DNA of 64,000 nt from Bradymonas sp963697525 (GTDB taxonomy: Bacteria; Myxococcota_A; Bradymonadia; Bradymonadales; Bradymonadaceae), in the NCBI GenBank assembly GCA_963697525.1, contig OY969087.1:4898001-4962000 (forward strand). Direction: 5' to 3'. The notes under the pieces were generated by a model. That model was given only the letters and a program-made list of their open reading frames with translations, was not told the DNA's origin and did not search any database. The translations under genes were made by a program, and so were the position numbers. How positions within the stretch are numbered: the first letter of the stretch is position 1; each line of letters starts with the position of its first letter. Positions 34,593 through 43,526 of the stretch are shown here, piece by piece.

Positions 34593-35140
34593 GCGCGTCC
34601 TCCCGTCCCAACACACGCCCGATCGCCACGGCGGGGCTGTGGCGCCGTCTGCCCGCCCTGGTCATCGACGCCGTACCCGCGATGGTCGCGGTGGCGCTGG
34701 GCTTTGGACTGGGGCTGTTCGACGGGCGGATTTTCCGGCCGCCGCACGGCTGGTTTTGGAGCGAGTGGCTGTTGAAATACTGGCTCGACCAGCGCGCCAC
34801 GCTGGTGGTGCCCATCGGCTGTTTTTTCGGCGTGGCGATTGTGTGGACGGCGCTGTGGGAGGCGCGCACCGGGCGCAGCCTCGGGGGCCGGCTGGTGGGC
34901 CTACTGGTCGTCGACCGATCGGCGTTTACCATTGGGCCGACTCGAGCACTCCTGCGAGCTCTCGGCGCCGTCGTCAACGTGTGTACGCTGGGTCTGGGCT
35001 ATGGGTGGGTCCTCGTCAGCAGCTACCGGCGCGGCTGGCACGACTACATCGCCGGCACGGTGGTGGTCGTCAAACGCTCGACACAAATTAGGGCGCGCTC
35101 GTCAGAAACGATTGGCGATTCCCCAACCGATACGTTATAG
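34589..35140 (+). CDS. RDD-family membrane protein
   Basis: The product has 183 residues from a GTG start overlapping the rsmE stop. RDD features: LWRRLPALVIDAV at the first membrane helix, then a membrane segment near residues 70-95, and TGRSLGGRLVGLLVVD preceding a third helix (VVNVCTLGLGYGWVLVS). RDD proteins are small integral membrane proteins of mostly unknown function; some have ion-antiport activity. The link to the methyltransferases is positional only. Confidence 0.8.
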   Translation: MSASSRPNTRPIATAGLWRRLPALVIDAVPAMVAVALGFGLGLFDGRIFRPPHGWFWSEWLLKYWLDQRATLVVPIGCFFGVAIVWTALWEARTGRSLGGRLVGLLVVDRSAFTIGPTRALLRALGAVVNVCTLGLGYGWVLVSSYRRGWHDYIAGTVVVVKRSTQIRARSSETIGDSPTDTL

Positions 35141-35185
35141 CTCTCGGCGAGCAGCACACACGGCACGCTGTCGACTATTGGTCAC

Positions 35186-35524
35186 ATGAAAAAGATCGAA
35201 GCCATCGTCAAACCCTTCAAGCTCGACGACGTCAAGGACCGCCTCGACGAGGTGGGCATCCACGGCATGACCGTCAGCGAGGTCAAGGGCTTTGGACGTG
35301 GTGGAGGCAAGGCTCCTGTGTACCCGGGCGCCGAATACGTGGTCGACTTTGTTCCCAAGATCAAGATCGAGATCGTCGTGCCCGACGACCTGGTCCACCC
35401 GGCCATCGAGGCGATCATGGAGGCTGCGCGCACCGGCCACGTGGGCGACGGCAAGATCTTCGTGTCCTCGATCGACGAGGCCTTTCGCATCCGCACCGGC
35501 GAGACCGGGCCCGAGGCCCTGTGA
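35186..35524 (+). CDS. glnB: PII nitrogen regulatory protein (atypical T-loop)
   Basis: The product has 112 residues, exact PII length. It opens MKKIEAIVKPFKLDDVK and ends in the C-loop RIRTGETGPEAL. Tyr51, the uridylylation site, is kept in PGAEY. The T-loop base reads GFGRGGGK where other PII proteins have GFGRQKGH: Gln39, which coordinates the Mg-ATP/2-oxoglutarate complex, is Gly. ATP-binding VGDGKIFV is intact. It lies 111 bp before glnA, the classical glnB-glnA order, and likely senses nitrogen/energy status, perhaps with altered 2-oxoglutarate sensing. glnK is an alternative name. Confidence 0.92.
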   Translation: MKKIEAIVKPFKLDDVKDRLDEVGIHGMTVSEVKGFGRGGGKAPVYPGAEYVVDFVPKIKIEIVVPDDLVHPAIEAIMEAARTGHVGDGKIFVSSIDEAFRIRTGETGPEAL

Positions 35525-35635
35525 TGCCGACCCGATTCCCCGTCAGGCAGTCTCTCCGGGGGCTGCCCTTGAATCCACCAACGGATTCGTCCCCTGCAAT
35601 CTCAGATGTCTACTGTTGATCTCGAGAGGAGCAGA

Positions 35636-37066
35636 ATGCCCCAAGCAAACGTCACATCGGTCAAAGAAGCCATCAAATTCGCCAAAGAGCACGAAGCTCG
35701 CATGGTCGACCTGAAGTTTCTGGATTTTCCGGGAACCTGGCAGCACCTGACCATTCCGGCGCATCGTCTCGACGAAGACCTGTTCGACGAAGGAGTCGGC
35801 TTCGACGGCAGCTCCATCCGCGGATGGCAGCCGATCAACGCCTCCGACATGCAGGTGCGCCCGGATTTTAAGACCGCGCGCATGGATCCGTTCGCCGACG
35901 TGCCCACGGTCAGCTTCGTGTGCAACGTCTTCGATCCCATCACCGGCCAGGCCTACTCGCGCGACCCGCGCTACATCTCCCAAAAGGCGGTCAACCACCT
36001 GCAGGAGACGGGCATCGCCGACACGGCGTTTTTCGGGCCGGAGGCGGAGTTTTTCATCTTCGACGACATCCGCTACGACCTGACCCCGCACTCGTCGTTC
36101 TTCGCGGTGGACTCCCAGGAAGGCATGTGGAACACCGGCCGCGACGAGCGTCCCAACCTGGGCTACAAGCCCAAGTACAAGGGCGGCTACTTCCCGGTGC
36201 CGCCCCACGACAGCCTGTTTAGCCTGCGCACCGAAATCGCCATGACCCTGGAGAGCATCGGCATCACCGTCGACGCCCACCACCACGAGGTGGCCAGCGG
36301 CGGCCAGAGCGAGATCGGCATCAAGTTCAACGAACTAGTGGCGATGGCCGACGACCTGCAGTGGTTCAAATACGTGGTCAAGAACGTGGCCCGTCGCCAC
36401 AACAAGACGGTCACGTTCATGCCCAAGCCGCTTTATGGCGACAACGGCTCGGGGATGCACACCCACATGAGCCTGTGGAAGGACGGCAAGCCGCTGTTCG
36501 CCGGCGAGAAATACGCCGGGCTGAGCGACCTCGCCCTGCACTTCATCGCCGGCATTTTGGAGCACGGTCAGTCGCTCATCTCGCTGACCAACCCGACCAC
36601 CAACAGCTACAAGCGTCTGGTGCCCGGCTACGAAGCGCCGGTCAAGCTGGCCTACTCGAGCCGCAACCGCTCGGCGGCCATCCGCATCCCGATGTATGCG
36701 TCGAGCCCCAAGGCCAAGCGCATCGAGTTCCGCACCCCCGACCCGACGTGCAACGGCTACATCGCGTTTGCGGCGATGCTCATGGCCGGACTGGACGGCA
36801 TCGAGCGCCAGCTCGACCCGGGCGAGGCCCTCGACAAGGACATCTACAACCTGCCGGCCGCCGAGGCGGAGAAGATCCCCAGCGCGCCGGCCAGCCTCGA
36901 AGATGCCCTGCAGGCGCTGGTCGAGGACCACGAATACCTGCTGCGCGGCGACGTGTTCACCGAAGACGTCATCGAGACGTGGATCGACTACAAGCTCGAA
37001 CATGAGGTCGAGCCCGCCCGGCTTCGCCCCACCCCGCTGGAGTACCAGTTGTACTTCGACATCTAA
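35636..37066 (+). CDS. glnA: Glutamine synthetase type I
   Basis: The product has 476 residues. It makes glutamine from glutamate, ammonia and ATP. Motifs: FDGSSIRGW, HHEVASGGQSEI, FMPKPLYGDNGSGMHTH, NPTTNSYKRLVPGYEAP, NRSAAIRIP and RIEFRTPDPTCN. The Tyr of the adenylylation loop is present in DIYNLPAAE, so GSI-beta-type control by adenylylation is plausible. The ATG at 35636 is chosen because GAGAGGAG lies just upstream; a longer frame would bury this site. A stable hairpin follows the gene. Confidence 0.95.
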   Translation: MPQANVTSVKEAIKFAKEHEARMVDLKFLDFPGTWQHLTIPAHRLDEDLFDEGVGFDGSSIRGWQPINASDMQVRPDFKTARMDPFADVPTVSFVCNVFDPITGQAYSRDPRYISQKAVNHLQETGIADTAFFGPEAEFFIFDDIRYDLTPHSSFFAVDSQEGMWNTGRDERPNLGYKPKYKGGYFPVPPHDSLFSLRTEIAMTLESIGITVDAHHHEVASGGQSEIGIKFNELVAMADDLQWFKYVVKNVARRHNKTVTFMPKPLYGDNGSGMHTHMSLWKDGKPLFAGEKYAGLSDLALHFIAGILEHGQSLISLTNPTTNSYKRLVPGYEAPVKLAYSSRNRSAAIRIPMYASSPKAKRIEFRTPDPTCNGYIAFAAMLMAGLDGIERQLDPGEALDKDIYNLPAAEAEKIPSAPASLEDALQALVEDHEYLLRGDVFTEDVIETWIDYKLEHEVEPARLRPTPLEYQLYFDI

Positions 37067-37090
37067 GCGAGGTGGTTCGAACGAATCGAC

Positions 37091-37114
37091 GGGGCGCGGG
37101 ATTATCCGCGCCCC
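37091..37114 (+). terminator. Hairpin after glnA
   Basis: GGGGCGCGG (37091-37099) is perfectly complementary to CCGCGCCCC (37106-37114) with a 6-base loop. It starts 24 bp after the glnA stop. The following bases (GATTTCGCGTTT) are only moderately T-rich. Confidence 0.6.
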
Positions 37115-37137
37115 GATTTCGCGTTTGCCCCAGTGCC

Positions 37138-37788
37138 ATGGTTTTCACCCCGCTACGCATCTCGACGCTCGCCCTTCTGACCTGCCTAATTCTGGCGGTG
37201 ACGTCGGGCTGTGACAGCCACAGCAGCGCCAAGCCCGCCGTCCAACCGTGGGACTTCGCCAGCAAGAAGGCGCCCTACTCGGTGCGTGTGCCCGGCCAGT
37301 GGCACAAGACCAGCGGCGCAAAGTTGGGAAACCCCGCCGCCGATCTGGCGGTGACGTTGAGCGGGCAGTTCTACCTGATCGTCATCCCCCAGAAGATGCC
37401 GACCTACGAGGGGGTGGCCTCGCCGGACGCGCTCGACCTGCAGCGCGCGAGCCTCGCCGAGCTCAAAAAACGCGTCAACAAATTCAAAGTCCAGCGCCAC
37501 GGCCCCATCAAGCTCGACGGCCACAGCGCGCTGTCGGTCTTTGCCGAAGGCGTCAGTCAGAGCACGCCCATTCAATATGTGTGCACCTACGCCACCCGCG
37601 ATCACTGGGGCTATCAGATCATCGCCTGGGGGCCGCGAAAGGAGCAGGATGGGTTGATCACCGCCACCGATGCGCTGCTCAAAGGGTGGACGTTCGCCCA
37701 CGACGCCGCTGCCAAGGACGACGCCACGCCAGCCGCGGCGACGCCGCCGCAACACGCCGCCGACGCGGGCAGTGGCGCCGATCGGTGA
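37138..37788 (+). CDS. Hypothetical lipoprotein
   Basis: The product has 216 residues. The signal peptide ends in the lipobox VTSGC (Cys near residue 25). The mature protein (about 150 residues) begins with PWDFASKKAPYSVRVPGQW, a beta-rich pattern like PsbP/DUF1795-type lipoproteins, and has a low-complexity Ala/Asp tail. The function is unknown. The start is 24 bp past the glnA hairpin; its ribosome site is weak. Confidence 0.7.
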   Translation: MVFTPLRISTLALLTCLILAVTSGCDSHSSAKPAVQPWDFASKKAPYSVRVPGQWHKTSGAKLGNPAADLAVTLSGQFYLIVIPQKMPTYEGVASPDALDLQRASLAELKKRVNKFKVQRHGPIKLDGHSALSVFAEGVSQSTPIQYVCTYATRDHWGYQIIAWGPRKEQDGLITATDALLKGWTFAHDAAAKDDATPAAATPPQHAADAGSGADR

Positions 37789-37929
37789 AACCTTCATCAA
37801 CGTCGCGCATCCCAACCCACGACCAGTACTGTGAAGGGATTGACGCATCGGCCACGGCCGATCAACAACGAAGACATCATGCACAATCGACAGATTGTTT
37901 AGCCACTCTCAGCCTTTGTGGAGAAGTAA

Positions 37930-38910
37930 ATGACCGACCTGAATAAGGACCTGTACGAAGTCACCATCATGGGAAGCGGCCCGGCCGGGTTGACCGCGGC
38001 CATCTATACGGCGCGCGCGAACCTCGAGCCGATCATCTTCGAGGGCTCCCAGCCGGGCGGCCAGTTGACGATCACTACCGACGTGGAGAACTACCCGGGC
38101 TTCTCCGACGGCATCATGGGTCCGGACCTGATGGTGGAGATGCGCGAGCAGGCGCTTCGCTTCGGCGCCGAGGCCCACATGAAATCGATCAAGAAGGTCG
38201 ACTTCTCCCAGCGGCCCTTCCCGGTCACGCTGGAGGACGGCACGACCTTTCGCACCAAGGCGCTGATCATCGCCTCGGGCGCTCGCGCTCGGCTGCTCGG
38301 CCTGGACAGCGAGTCGCACCTGATGGGCCACGGCGTGTCCACCTGCGCGACCTGCGACGGCTTCTTCTTCCGCGGCAAGGAACTCGCCATCGTCGGCGGC
38401 GGGGACTCGGCCATGGAGGAGGCGACCTTTCTGACCAAATTTGCCACCAAGGTCACCGTCATCCACCGTCGTGCCGAGCTTCGCGCCTCCCAGATCATGC
38501 AGGAGCGCGCCAAGAAAAACGACAAGGTCGAGTTTTTGTGGAACCGCGAGGTCGTCGAGGTCTGCGGCACCAAGGAAGACGGGGTCACGAGCCTGAAGCT
38601 GGAGAGTAGCGAGACCGGTGACATCGAGGACTTCAAGGTCGACGGGCTGTTCATCGCCATCGGCCACATCCCCAACACCGAGATCTTCCGTGGCCAGCTC
38701 AAGATGAACGACCACGGCTACATCGTCACCGAGCCCGACTCCAGCCGCACCAGCGTGCCCGGCGTGTTCGCCGTGGGCGACGTGCAGGACTGGACCTACC
38801 GCCAGGCGATCACCGCCGCCGGCAGCGGCTGCAAGGGCGCCATCGACGCCGAGCGCTACCTCGAAGAGACTCACGACATCGAGGGCCATCGCACCGAGGA
38901 GTGGGACTGA
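37930..38910 (+). CDS. trxB: Thioredoxin-disulfide reductase
   Basis: The product has 326 residues. It transfers electrons from NADPH via FAD to thioredoxin. FAD motif MGSGPAGLTAAIYTARA, redox pair Cys139 and Cys142 in CATCDG, NADPH motif GGGDSAMEEA, and VFAVGDVQD are present. GGAGAAG precedes the ATG. The 141-bp gap upstream contains the palindrome ATCGGCC/GGCCGAT. A tandem repeat carrying two terminators follows immediately. Confidence 0.96.
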   Translation: MTDLNKDLYEVTIMGSGPAGLTAAIYTARANLEPIIFEGSQPGGQLTITTDVENYPGFSDGIMGPDLMVEMREQALRFGAEAHMKSIKKVDFSQRPFPVTLEDGTTFRTKALIIASGARARLLGLDSESHLMGHGVSTCATCDGFFFRGKELAIVGGGDSAMEEATFLTKFATKVTVIHRRAELRASQIMQERAKKNDKVEFLWNREVVEVCGTKEDGVTSLKLESSETGDIEDFKVDGLFIAIGHIPNTEIFRGQLKMNDHGYIVTEPDSSRTSVPGVFAVGDVQDWTYRQAITAAGSGCKGAIDAERYLEETHDIEGHRTEEWD

Positions 38911-38977
38911 GCATCGTCGCTCGTACGCGACGAGGTGGCTATCCGAGCGAATGGAAAGCAGCCTCGTCGCATGATGC

Positions 38978-39005
38978 CCCCGGAATGAATTCCGGGGCTA
39001 TTTTT
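38978..39005 (+). terminator. trxB: Intrinsic terminator of trxB (first repeat copy)
   Basis: CCCCGGAAT-GA-ATTCCGGGG is a perfect 9-bp stem with a 2-base centre, followed by CTATTTTT. The U tract is on the plus strand, fitting termination of trxB transcripts. Confidence 0.85.
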
Positions 39006-39089
39006 GGAACTGCGTTGAAATTTCCGCGTCGCTCGCACGCGACTTTGTGGGTATCCGAGCGAATGGAAAGCAGCCTCGTCGCATTACGC

Positions 39090-39117
39090 CCCCGGAATGA
39101 ATTCCGGGGCTATTTTT
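39090..39117 (+). terminator. Second copy of the trxB terminator
   Basis: The stem, centre and CTATTTTT tail are identical to those 112 bp upstream, so the terminator has been duplicated with the repeat unit. Confidence 0.85.
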
Positions 39118-39187
39118 GGAACTGCGTTGAAATTTCCGCGTCGCTCGTACGCGACTTTGTGGGTATCCGAGCGAATGGAAAGCAGCC

Positions 39188-40504
39188 TCAGTCTGCCAGG
39201 CCCGCCGCGTGGCTGTGGTCGTCGTGGCGGTCGGCCAGCAACTCCTTGGGCACGACGCGCTTGACGACCTTTCCGATGGTCAGCCCCTGGGTGAGCACGC
39301 TGACGACCACGGTGGCGTAGGTCACCGCGATGATCACCTCGCGGCCCTGGAAGTTCGGCAGCGACAGCGCGAGCGCCACGGAGATGCCGCCCTTGATGCC
39401 GCCCCACCACAGGATGGGCTTGGTGCCCGGCAGAAAGTCGACCTTGAAGTTGAGCACGGCGACGGGCAGGTAGACGGCGACAAAGCGGGCGAACAGGCTC
39501 AGCAAAATGATGCCGAGGGAGGCCGCCCAAAATGCGCTCTCGAAGTGGATGGCCAGGGCCTCGAGGCCGATGAGCAAGAAGAGGATGGCGTTGAGGGCGT
39601 CGTCGATAAAATGCCACACCGTGCCCAGCGCCAGGCGCGTGGGCGCGTCCATGGCGACCTCCCAGCCGTGGTTGCCGATGAACAGCCCGGCGACCACGCA
39701 CGCCAGCGGCGCCGAGGAGTGGACCGCGAAGGCGACCACGGTCAGGCCCATGACCAGCGCGATGCTGATCAGCGTCTCCAGGCTGGGCTCCTGGAGGGTA
39801 CGCATGGCCAAATAGGCGATGTAGCCGCCGAGCAGGCCCAGGCCGATGCCGCCGCCGACCTCCAGCATGATGAGCTCGAGCACGTGGCCCGTGGTCACGC
39901 CCTCGCCGGTGTGCGCGCCGCTGGCAGTGGCGATGGTCGCCAGCACCGTGAACAACACCACGCCCACGCCGTCGTTAAACAGGCTCTCGCCGACGACCTT
40001 GCTCTCGATGTCGCGCGGCGCGCCGGAGGCGTGCATGATGCCCAGTACGGCCACCGGGTCGGTGGGCGTGATCAGCGCGCCGAAGACCAGGCAATACGGC
40101 AGCGGCACCGGCACGTCGAGGGCGAGGAAGAGCCAATAGCTGATCACGCCGATGATCGCCGCCGAGATGAGCACGCCCACGGTGGTGAGCATGCCGATGG
40201 TCACTGCCCATTTTCGAAGCTTGGTCAGATCGGTGTGCATGGCGCCGGCGAAGAGCAAAAAGCTCAACATGCCGTGCATCAGCGCCTCGGTGAAGTTGAT
40301 GTCCGTGATGAACAGCGAGCGCACCGTGTCGAGGATCGCCATCGGGTAGATCCACTCGGCGACGACGATGCACGACGAGGCGATGAGCCCGGCGAACATC
40401 ATCCCGATGGCGAACGGCAGCTTGAAGACCTTGTTGTTGATGTAGCCGAAGACCGCCGCGATGACGAAGAGCACCGCGACCGTGTCGAAGAGCGTATTTA
40501 ACAT
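39188..40504 (-). CDS. NhaP/CPA1-type Na+(K+)/H+ antiporter
   Basis: The product has 438 residues with about twelve membrane helices. CPA1 motifs: GALITPTDPVAVLGI and GESLFNDGVGVVLF, where the adjacent Asn-Asp are the ion-binding residues. The C-terminus is short and cytoplasmic (KVVKRVVPKELL and a His/Asp-rich tail). It exchanges sodium or potassium for protons across the inner membrane. AGGA lies 8 bases before the ATG. It is the last minus-strand gene after tex, 31 bp away, so it may be read in the same transcript. Confidence 0.9.
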   Translation of the reverse strand: MLNTLFDTVAVLFVIAAVFGYINNKVFKLPFAIGMMFAGLIASSCIVVAEWIYPMAILDTVRSLFITDINFTEALMHGMLSFLLFAGAMHTDLTKLRKWAVTIGMLTTVGVLISAAIIGVISYWLFLALDVPVPLPYCLVFGALITPTDPVAVLGIMHASGAPRDIESKVVGESLFNDGVGVVLFTVLATIATASGAHTGEGVTTGHVLELIMLEVGGGIGLGLLGGYIAYLAMRTLQEPSLETLISIALVMGLTVVAFAVHSSAPLACVVAGLFIGNHGWEVAMDAPTRLALGTVWHFIDDALNAILFLLIGLEALAIHFESAFWAASLGIILLSLFARFVAVYLPVAVLNFKVDFLPGTKPILWWGGIKGGISVALALSLPNFQGREVIIAVTYATVVVSVLTQGLTIGKVVKRVVPKELLADRHDDHSHAAGLAD

Positions 40505-40535
40505 CGTGTCTTTCCTGCCGAATACTTCGGGTCAC

Positions 40536-42680
40536 TCAAGCCTGCTTCATGGACAGGCCGATGCGGCCGCGTTCCTTGTCGACCGACAAGATCATCACCT
40601 CGATCTGGTCGCCCACGCTGACAAAGTTGTGGGGATTTTTGACGTAGCGGTCGGCCATCTCGCTGACGTGGACCAGCCCGTCCTGCTTGACGCCGATGTC
40701 GACGAACGCGCCGAAGTCGACGACGTTGCGCACGGTGCCCACAAGCTTCATGCCCTCGCGCAGATCCTCCATCTTGAGCACGTCGCTGCGAAGCTGGGGC
40801 GGGTCGAGCGCCTCGCGCGGGTCGCGCCCGGGGCGCAGCAACGCGTCGACGATATCCTCCAGCGTCCACCGCCCTACCCCGTGCTTGTCGGCGAGCTGGC
40901 CGAGCTTGCCCGACGAGCGCAGCCGCTCGAGGCGCTTTCGCAGCCCGTCCTCGCCAAGCTTGGCGCCGGCCTCCTGCAAGATGGCGCGGGCGAGCCCGTA
41001 GTTCTCCGGGTGAATACCGGTCTGGTCGAGGGGCTCTTGTCCGTCGCGGATGCGCAAAAAGCCGGCGCATTGCTCGAAGGTCTTGGCGCCCACCCCGCGC
41101 ACCTTCTCGAGCTCCTTGCGGCTGTCGATGCCGCCGTGCTTGGTGCGGTATTTGACGATGCGCCGGGCCAGCGTCGGCCCGATGCCGGCCACGCGCGCCA
41201 GCAGCGGCTCGGAAGCCGAGCCCAGGTCGACGCCCACGCCGTTGACCACGTCCTCGACCACGGCGTCGAGCGACTCCTGCAGCCGCGTCTGGTTGACGTC
41301 GTGCTGGTACATCCCCACGCCGATGCTCTTGGGGTCGATCTTGACCAACTCCGCCAGCGGGTCCTGCAGCCGTCGCGCGATGGAGATGGCCCCGCGGATG
41401 CTCACATCCAGGTCGGGAAATTCGTGGCGGGCGATGTCCGAGGCGCTGTACACGCTGGCGCCAGCCTCGTCGACGATGGCGTATTGCACGTCGCGGTCGG
41501 TCTGGCCGATGGCCTCGGCGACGGCCTGCTCGGTCTCCCGGCTGGCGGTGCCGTTTCCAATGGCGACCACGTCGATGTCGTATTTGTCGATGGCCGCTCG
41601 CACCTTGTGCGGCGCCTCTTGTTGGCGCCCGTCGAGCACGTAGATCATGTCGGTGGTCTCGAAGTCACCCGAGGCCGAGACCACGGCCATCTTGCAGCCA
41701 GTGCGATACCCGGGATCGATGCCCAGGATGCGCCGGCCGGGTAGCGGTGGCTGGAGCAACAAGTTCTTCAGGTTGAGCGCGAATACCCCGATGGCGTGCT
41801 CCTCGGCGGCCTCCTCGAGCTCGCGGCGCACGTCGCGCTCGATCGCCGGATGAATCAGGCGCTTATAGCCGTCGGTGATGGCCTCGTCGACGAGCTTGCG
41901 CGCCCGGCCCGAGCGCGCGTCGTTTTTTTGCTGGGAGATCCAGTGGGTCATTCGATCGTCGTCGATCTCGAGCCCGGCGCTGAGCACCTTCTCGTTCTCG
42001 CCGCGGCGAATGGCCAGGATCTGGTGGGGCTTGGCGCGCTCGAGGGGCGTCGAAAACTCGAAGTACAGCTTGTAATTAGGGTCCTCATCGCCGCCGCGCC
42101 GGCGCCGGCAGGTCAACCGGCCGCGCTTGTTGGCCTCGGCGCGCACCCGCTCGCGCACGTCGGCGTCATCGGCAATATCCTCGGCGATGATATCCTGGGC
42201 GCCGCCGATGACGTCTTCGGTGCGCTCAAACACCTCGCAGCGGTGCTCGCGGGCGACGGCATCGATGTCGCGCCCCTTCCAGATGGCCTCGACCACCGGC
42301 TCGAGGCCCGCCTCGCGCGCCTTCTGGCCGCGGGTCTGACGCTTGGGCCGATACGGGGCGTATAAGTCCTCCAGACGCGCGACGGTCTGTGCCTGCTCGA
42401 TCTTGGTGCGCAACTCGGCGGTGAGCTTTCCCTGCTCGCCGATCGTGTTCAGGATGGTCTCGCGGCGCTCCTCGAGCTGGCGAAGCTCCTGTGAGGTGGC
42501 CGCCACGTCGCGGATCTGGACCTCATCGAGGTTGCCGGTGCGCTCCTTTCGGTAGCGCGCGATAAACGGCACGGTATTGCCCTCGTCGAGCAGCCCGAGG
42601 GTGCCCTGGACTTGCTTGATCGCCAGGCCCAGACGGCTGGCGACGCGCTCGACGATCGATGAGGTGTGGGTGCTGCTCAT
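40536..42680 (-). CDS. tex: Tex-family RNA-binding transcription accessory protein
   Basis: The product has 714 residues, near the family length. A helical N-terminal domain is followed by a YqgF/RNase H-like domain (ILGIDPGYRTGCKMAVV), tandem helix-hairpin-helix motifs (VNGVGVDLGSASEPLLARVAGI, KVRGVGAKTFEQCAGFLRI) and a C-terminal S1 RNA-binding domain (VGTVRNVVDFGAFVDIGVKQDGL). Tex proteins associate with transcription complexes and nucleic acids. GGGAGAAGTC precedes ATG 42680, which overlaps the terC stop (ATGA), implying coupling. Confidence 0.94.
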   Translation of the reverse strand: MSSTHTSSIVERVASRLGLAIKQVQGTLGLLDEGNTVPFIARYRKERTGNLDEVQIRDVAATSQELRQLEERRETILNTIGEQGKLTAELRTKIEQAQTVARLEDLYAPYRPKRQTRGQKAREAGLEPVVEAIWKGRDIDAVAREHRCEVFERTEDVIGGAQDIIAEDIADDADVRERVRAEANKRGRLTCRRRRGGDEDPNYKLYFEFSTPLERAKPHQILAIRRGENEKVLSAGLEIDDDRMTHWISQQKNDARSGRARKLVDEAITDGYKRLIHPAIERDVRRELEEAAEEHAIGVFALNLKNLLLQPPLPGRRILGIDPGYRTGCKMAVVSASGDFETTDMIYVLDGRQQEAPHKVRAAIDKYDIDVVAIGNGTASRETEQAVAEAIGQTDRDVQYAIVDEAGASVYSASDIARHEFPDLDVSIRGAISIARRLQDPLAELVKIDPKSIGVGMYQHDVNQTRLQESLDAVVEDVVNGVGVDLGSASEPLLARVAGIGPTLARRIVKYRTKHGGIDSRKELEKVRGVGAKTFEQCAGFLRIRDGQEPLDQTGIHPENYGLARAILQEAGAKLGEDGLRKRLERLRSSGKLGQLADKHGVGRWTLEDIVDALLRPGRDPREALDPPQLRSDVLKMEDLREGMKLVGTVRNVVDFGAFVDIGVKQDGLVHVSEMADRYVKNPHNFVSVGDQIEVMILSVDKERGRIGLSMKQA

Positions 42681-43477
42681 GACTTCTCCCGGAGCATGCG
42701 CTCCTTTTTCTGACGTCGTAAATTGATGAGTTCGACAAAGACCGCAAAGCCCATGGCCGTGTAGATATACCCCTTGGAGACGTGGTCGCCGGTCGCCTCC
42801 ATGATCAACATCACGCCGATGAGGATCAGAAACGCCAGCGCCAGCACACGCACGCTGGGCGTGTCCTGGACGAAGTCGCCGATGGGCCCGGCGAACCACA
42901 TCATGATGCCCACGGCGATAACCATCGCCACGGCCATGACCGCCAGGTGGTCGACCATCCCCACGGCGGTGATCACCGAGTCCAGCGAGAAGATGATGTC
43001 CAGAAAAACCACCTGCAGCAGAATCTGGCTGTAGACCGCCTTGAGGCTCTTATTCTTTGTAGGGTCGAGGTCGTCGTGGGTCACCGGGCCCATCGGATCG
43101 TCCTCAGTGGGCTCGTTGAGGTGCTCGATCTCGGGCTCCTCGACGTTCTTGTAGATCTCGTGAGTCGCCTTGGTGACCAAAAAGATTCCGCCGACCAGAA
43201 GGATGAGATCTTGACCGGTTACCGGATGGTGGGTGATGGGAAGACGGAACAGCGTCTCGGTCAGCCCCATCACCCAACTGATGCCAAAGAGCAGTCCCAT
43301 CCGCGAGACCAGCGCCACCCCGATGCCCATGCGCCGCGCGCCGCGTTGGCGCTCGCGCGGCAGGCGACCGCACAGGATGGTGATGAATACGATATTGTCG
43401 ATCCCCAGCACGATCTCCATGAAGGTGAGCGTGACCAGGCTCGCATACACTTGAGGGTCGGTGAGTAGCTCGAGCAT
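42677..43477 (-). CDS. TerC-family integral membrane protein
   Basis: The product has 266 residues with seven or so membrane helices. Signature acidic helices are EIVLGIDNIVFITIL and FLDIIFSLDSVITAVG, plausible metal-coordinating sites; a charged cytoplasmic loop (IEHLNEPTEDDPMGP) lies in between. TerC proteins are linked to metal (manganese/calcium) export and tellurite resistance. The ATG at 43477 has GGAA upstream; the longer frame reads into low-quality sequence. It is co-directional with truB, 49 bp apart. Confidence 0.88.
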   Translation of the reverse strand: MLELLTDPQVYASLVTLTFMEIVLGIDNIVFITILCGRLPRERQRGARRMGIGVALVSRMGLLFGISWVMGLTETLFRLPITHHPVTGQDLILLVGGIFLVTKATHEIYKNVEEPEIEHLNEPTEDDPMGPVTHDDLDPTKNKSLKAVYSQILLQVVFLDIIFSLDSVITAVGMVDHLAVMAVAMVIAVGIMMWFAGPIGDFVQDTPSVRVLALAFLILIGVMLIMEATGDHVSKGYIYTAMGFAVFVELINLRRQKKERMLREKS

Positions 43478-43526
43478 GGTGGTTCCGTACAGACAGGGCC
43501 GGCCAACCCGCCTCCTCTTGCCGCCC

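Larger units (their letters stand above)
38912..39188. repeat. 112-bp tandem repeat (about 2.5 copies) between convergent genes
   Basis: The unit begins near CGTCGCTCG at 38915, 39027 and 39139, exactly 112 bp apart, and repeats nearly perfectly. It includes TATCCGAGCGAATGGAAAGC, an EcoRI-centred hairpin and TGGAACTGCGTTGAAATTTCC. The array starts right after the trxB stop and the last, truncated copy ends at the antiporter stop codon. Confidence 0.9.

Noticed and set aside
35141..35185. Sigma54 promoter before glnB
   Set aside because: The sequence CGGCACGCTGTCGACT is only a partial resemblance to TGGCAC-N5-TTGC and lacks the GC element, so it was not called.
38912..39188. CRISPR or attachment site at the trxB-antiporter gap
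   Set aside because: Units are directly contiguous without spacers and contain a terminator hairpin; no integrase or cas gene is near.
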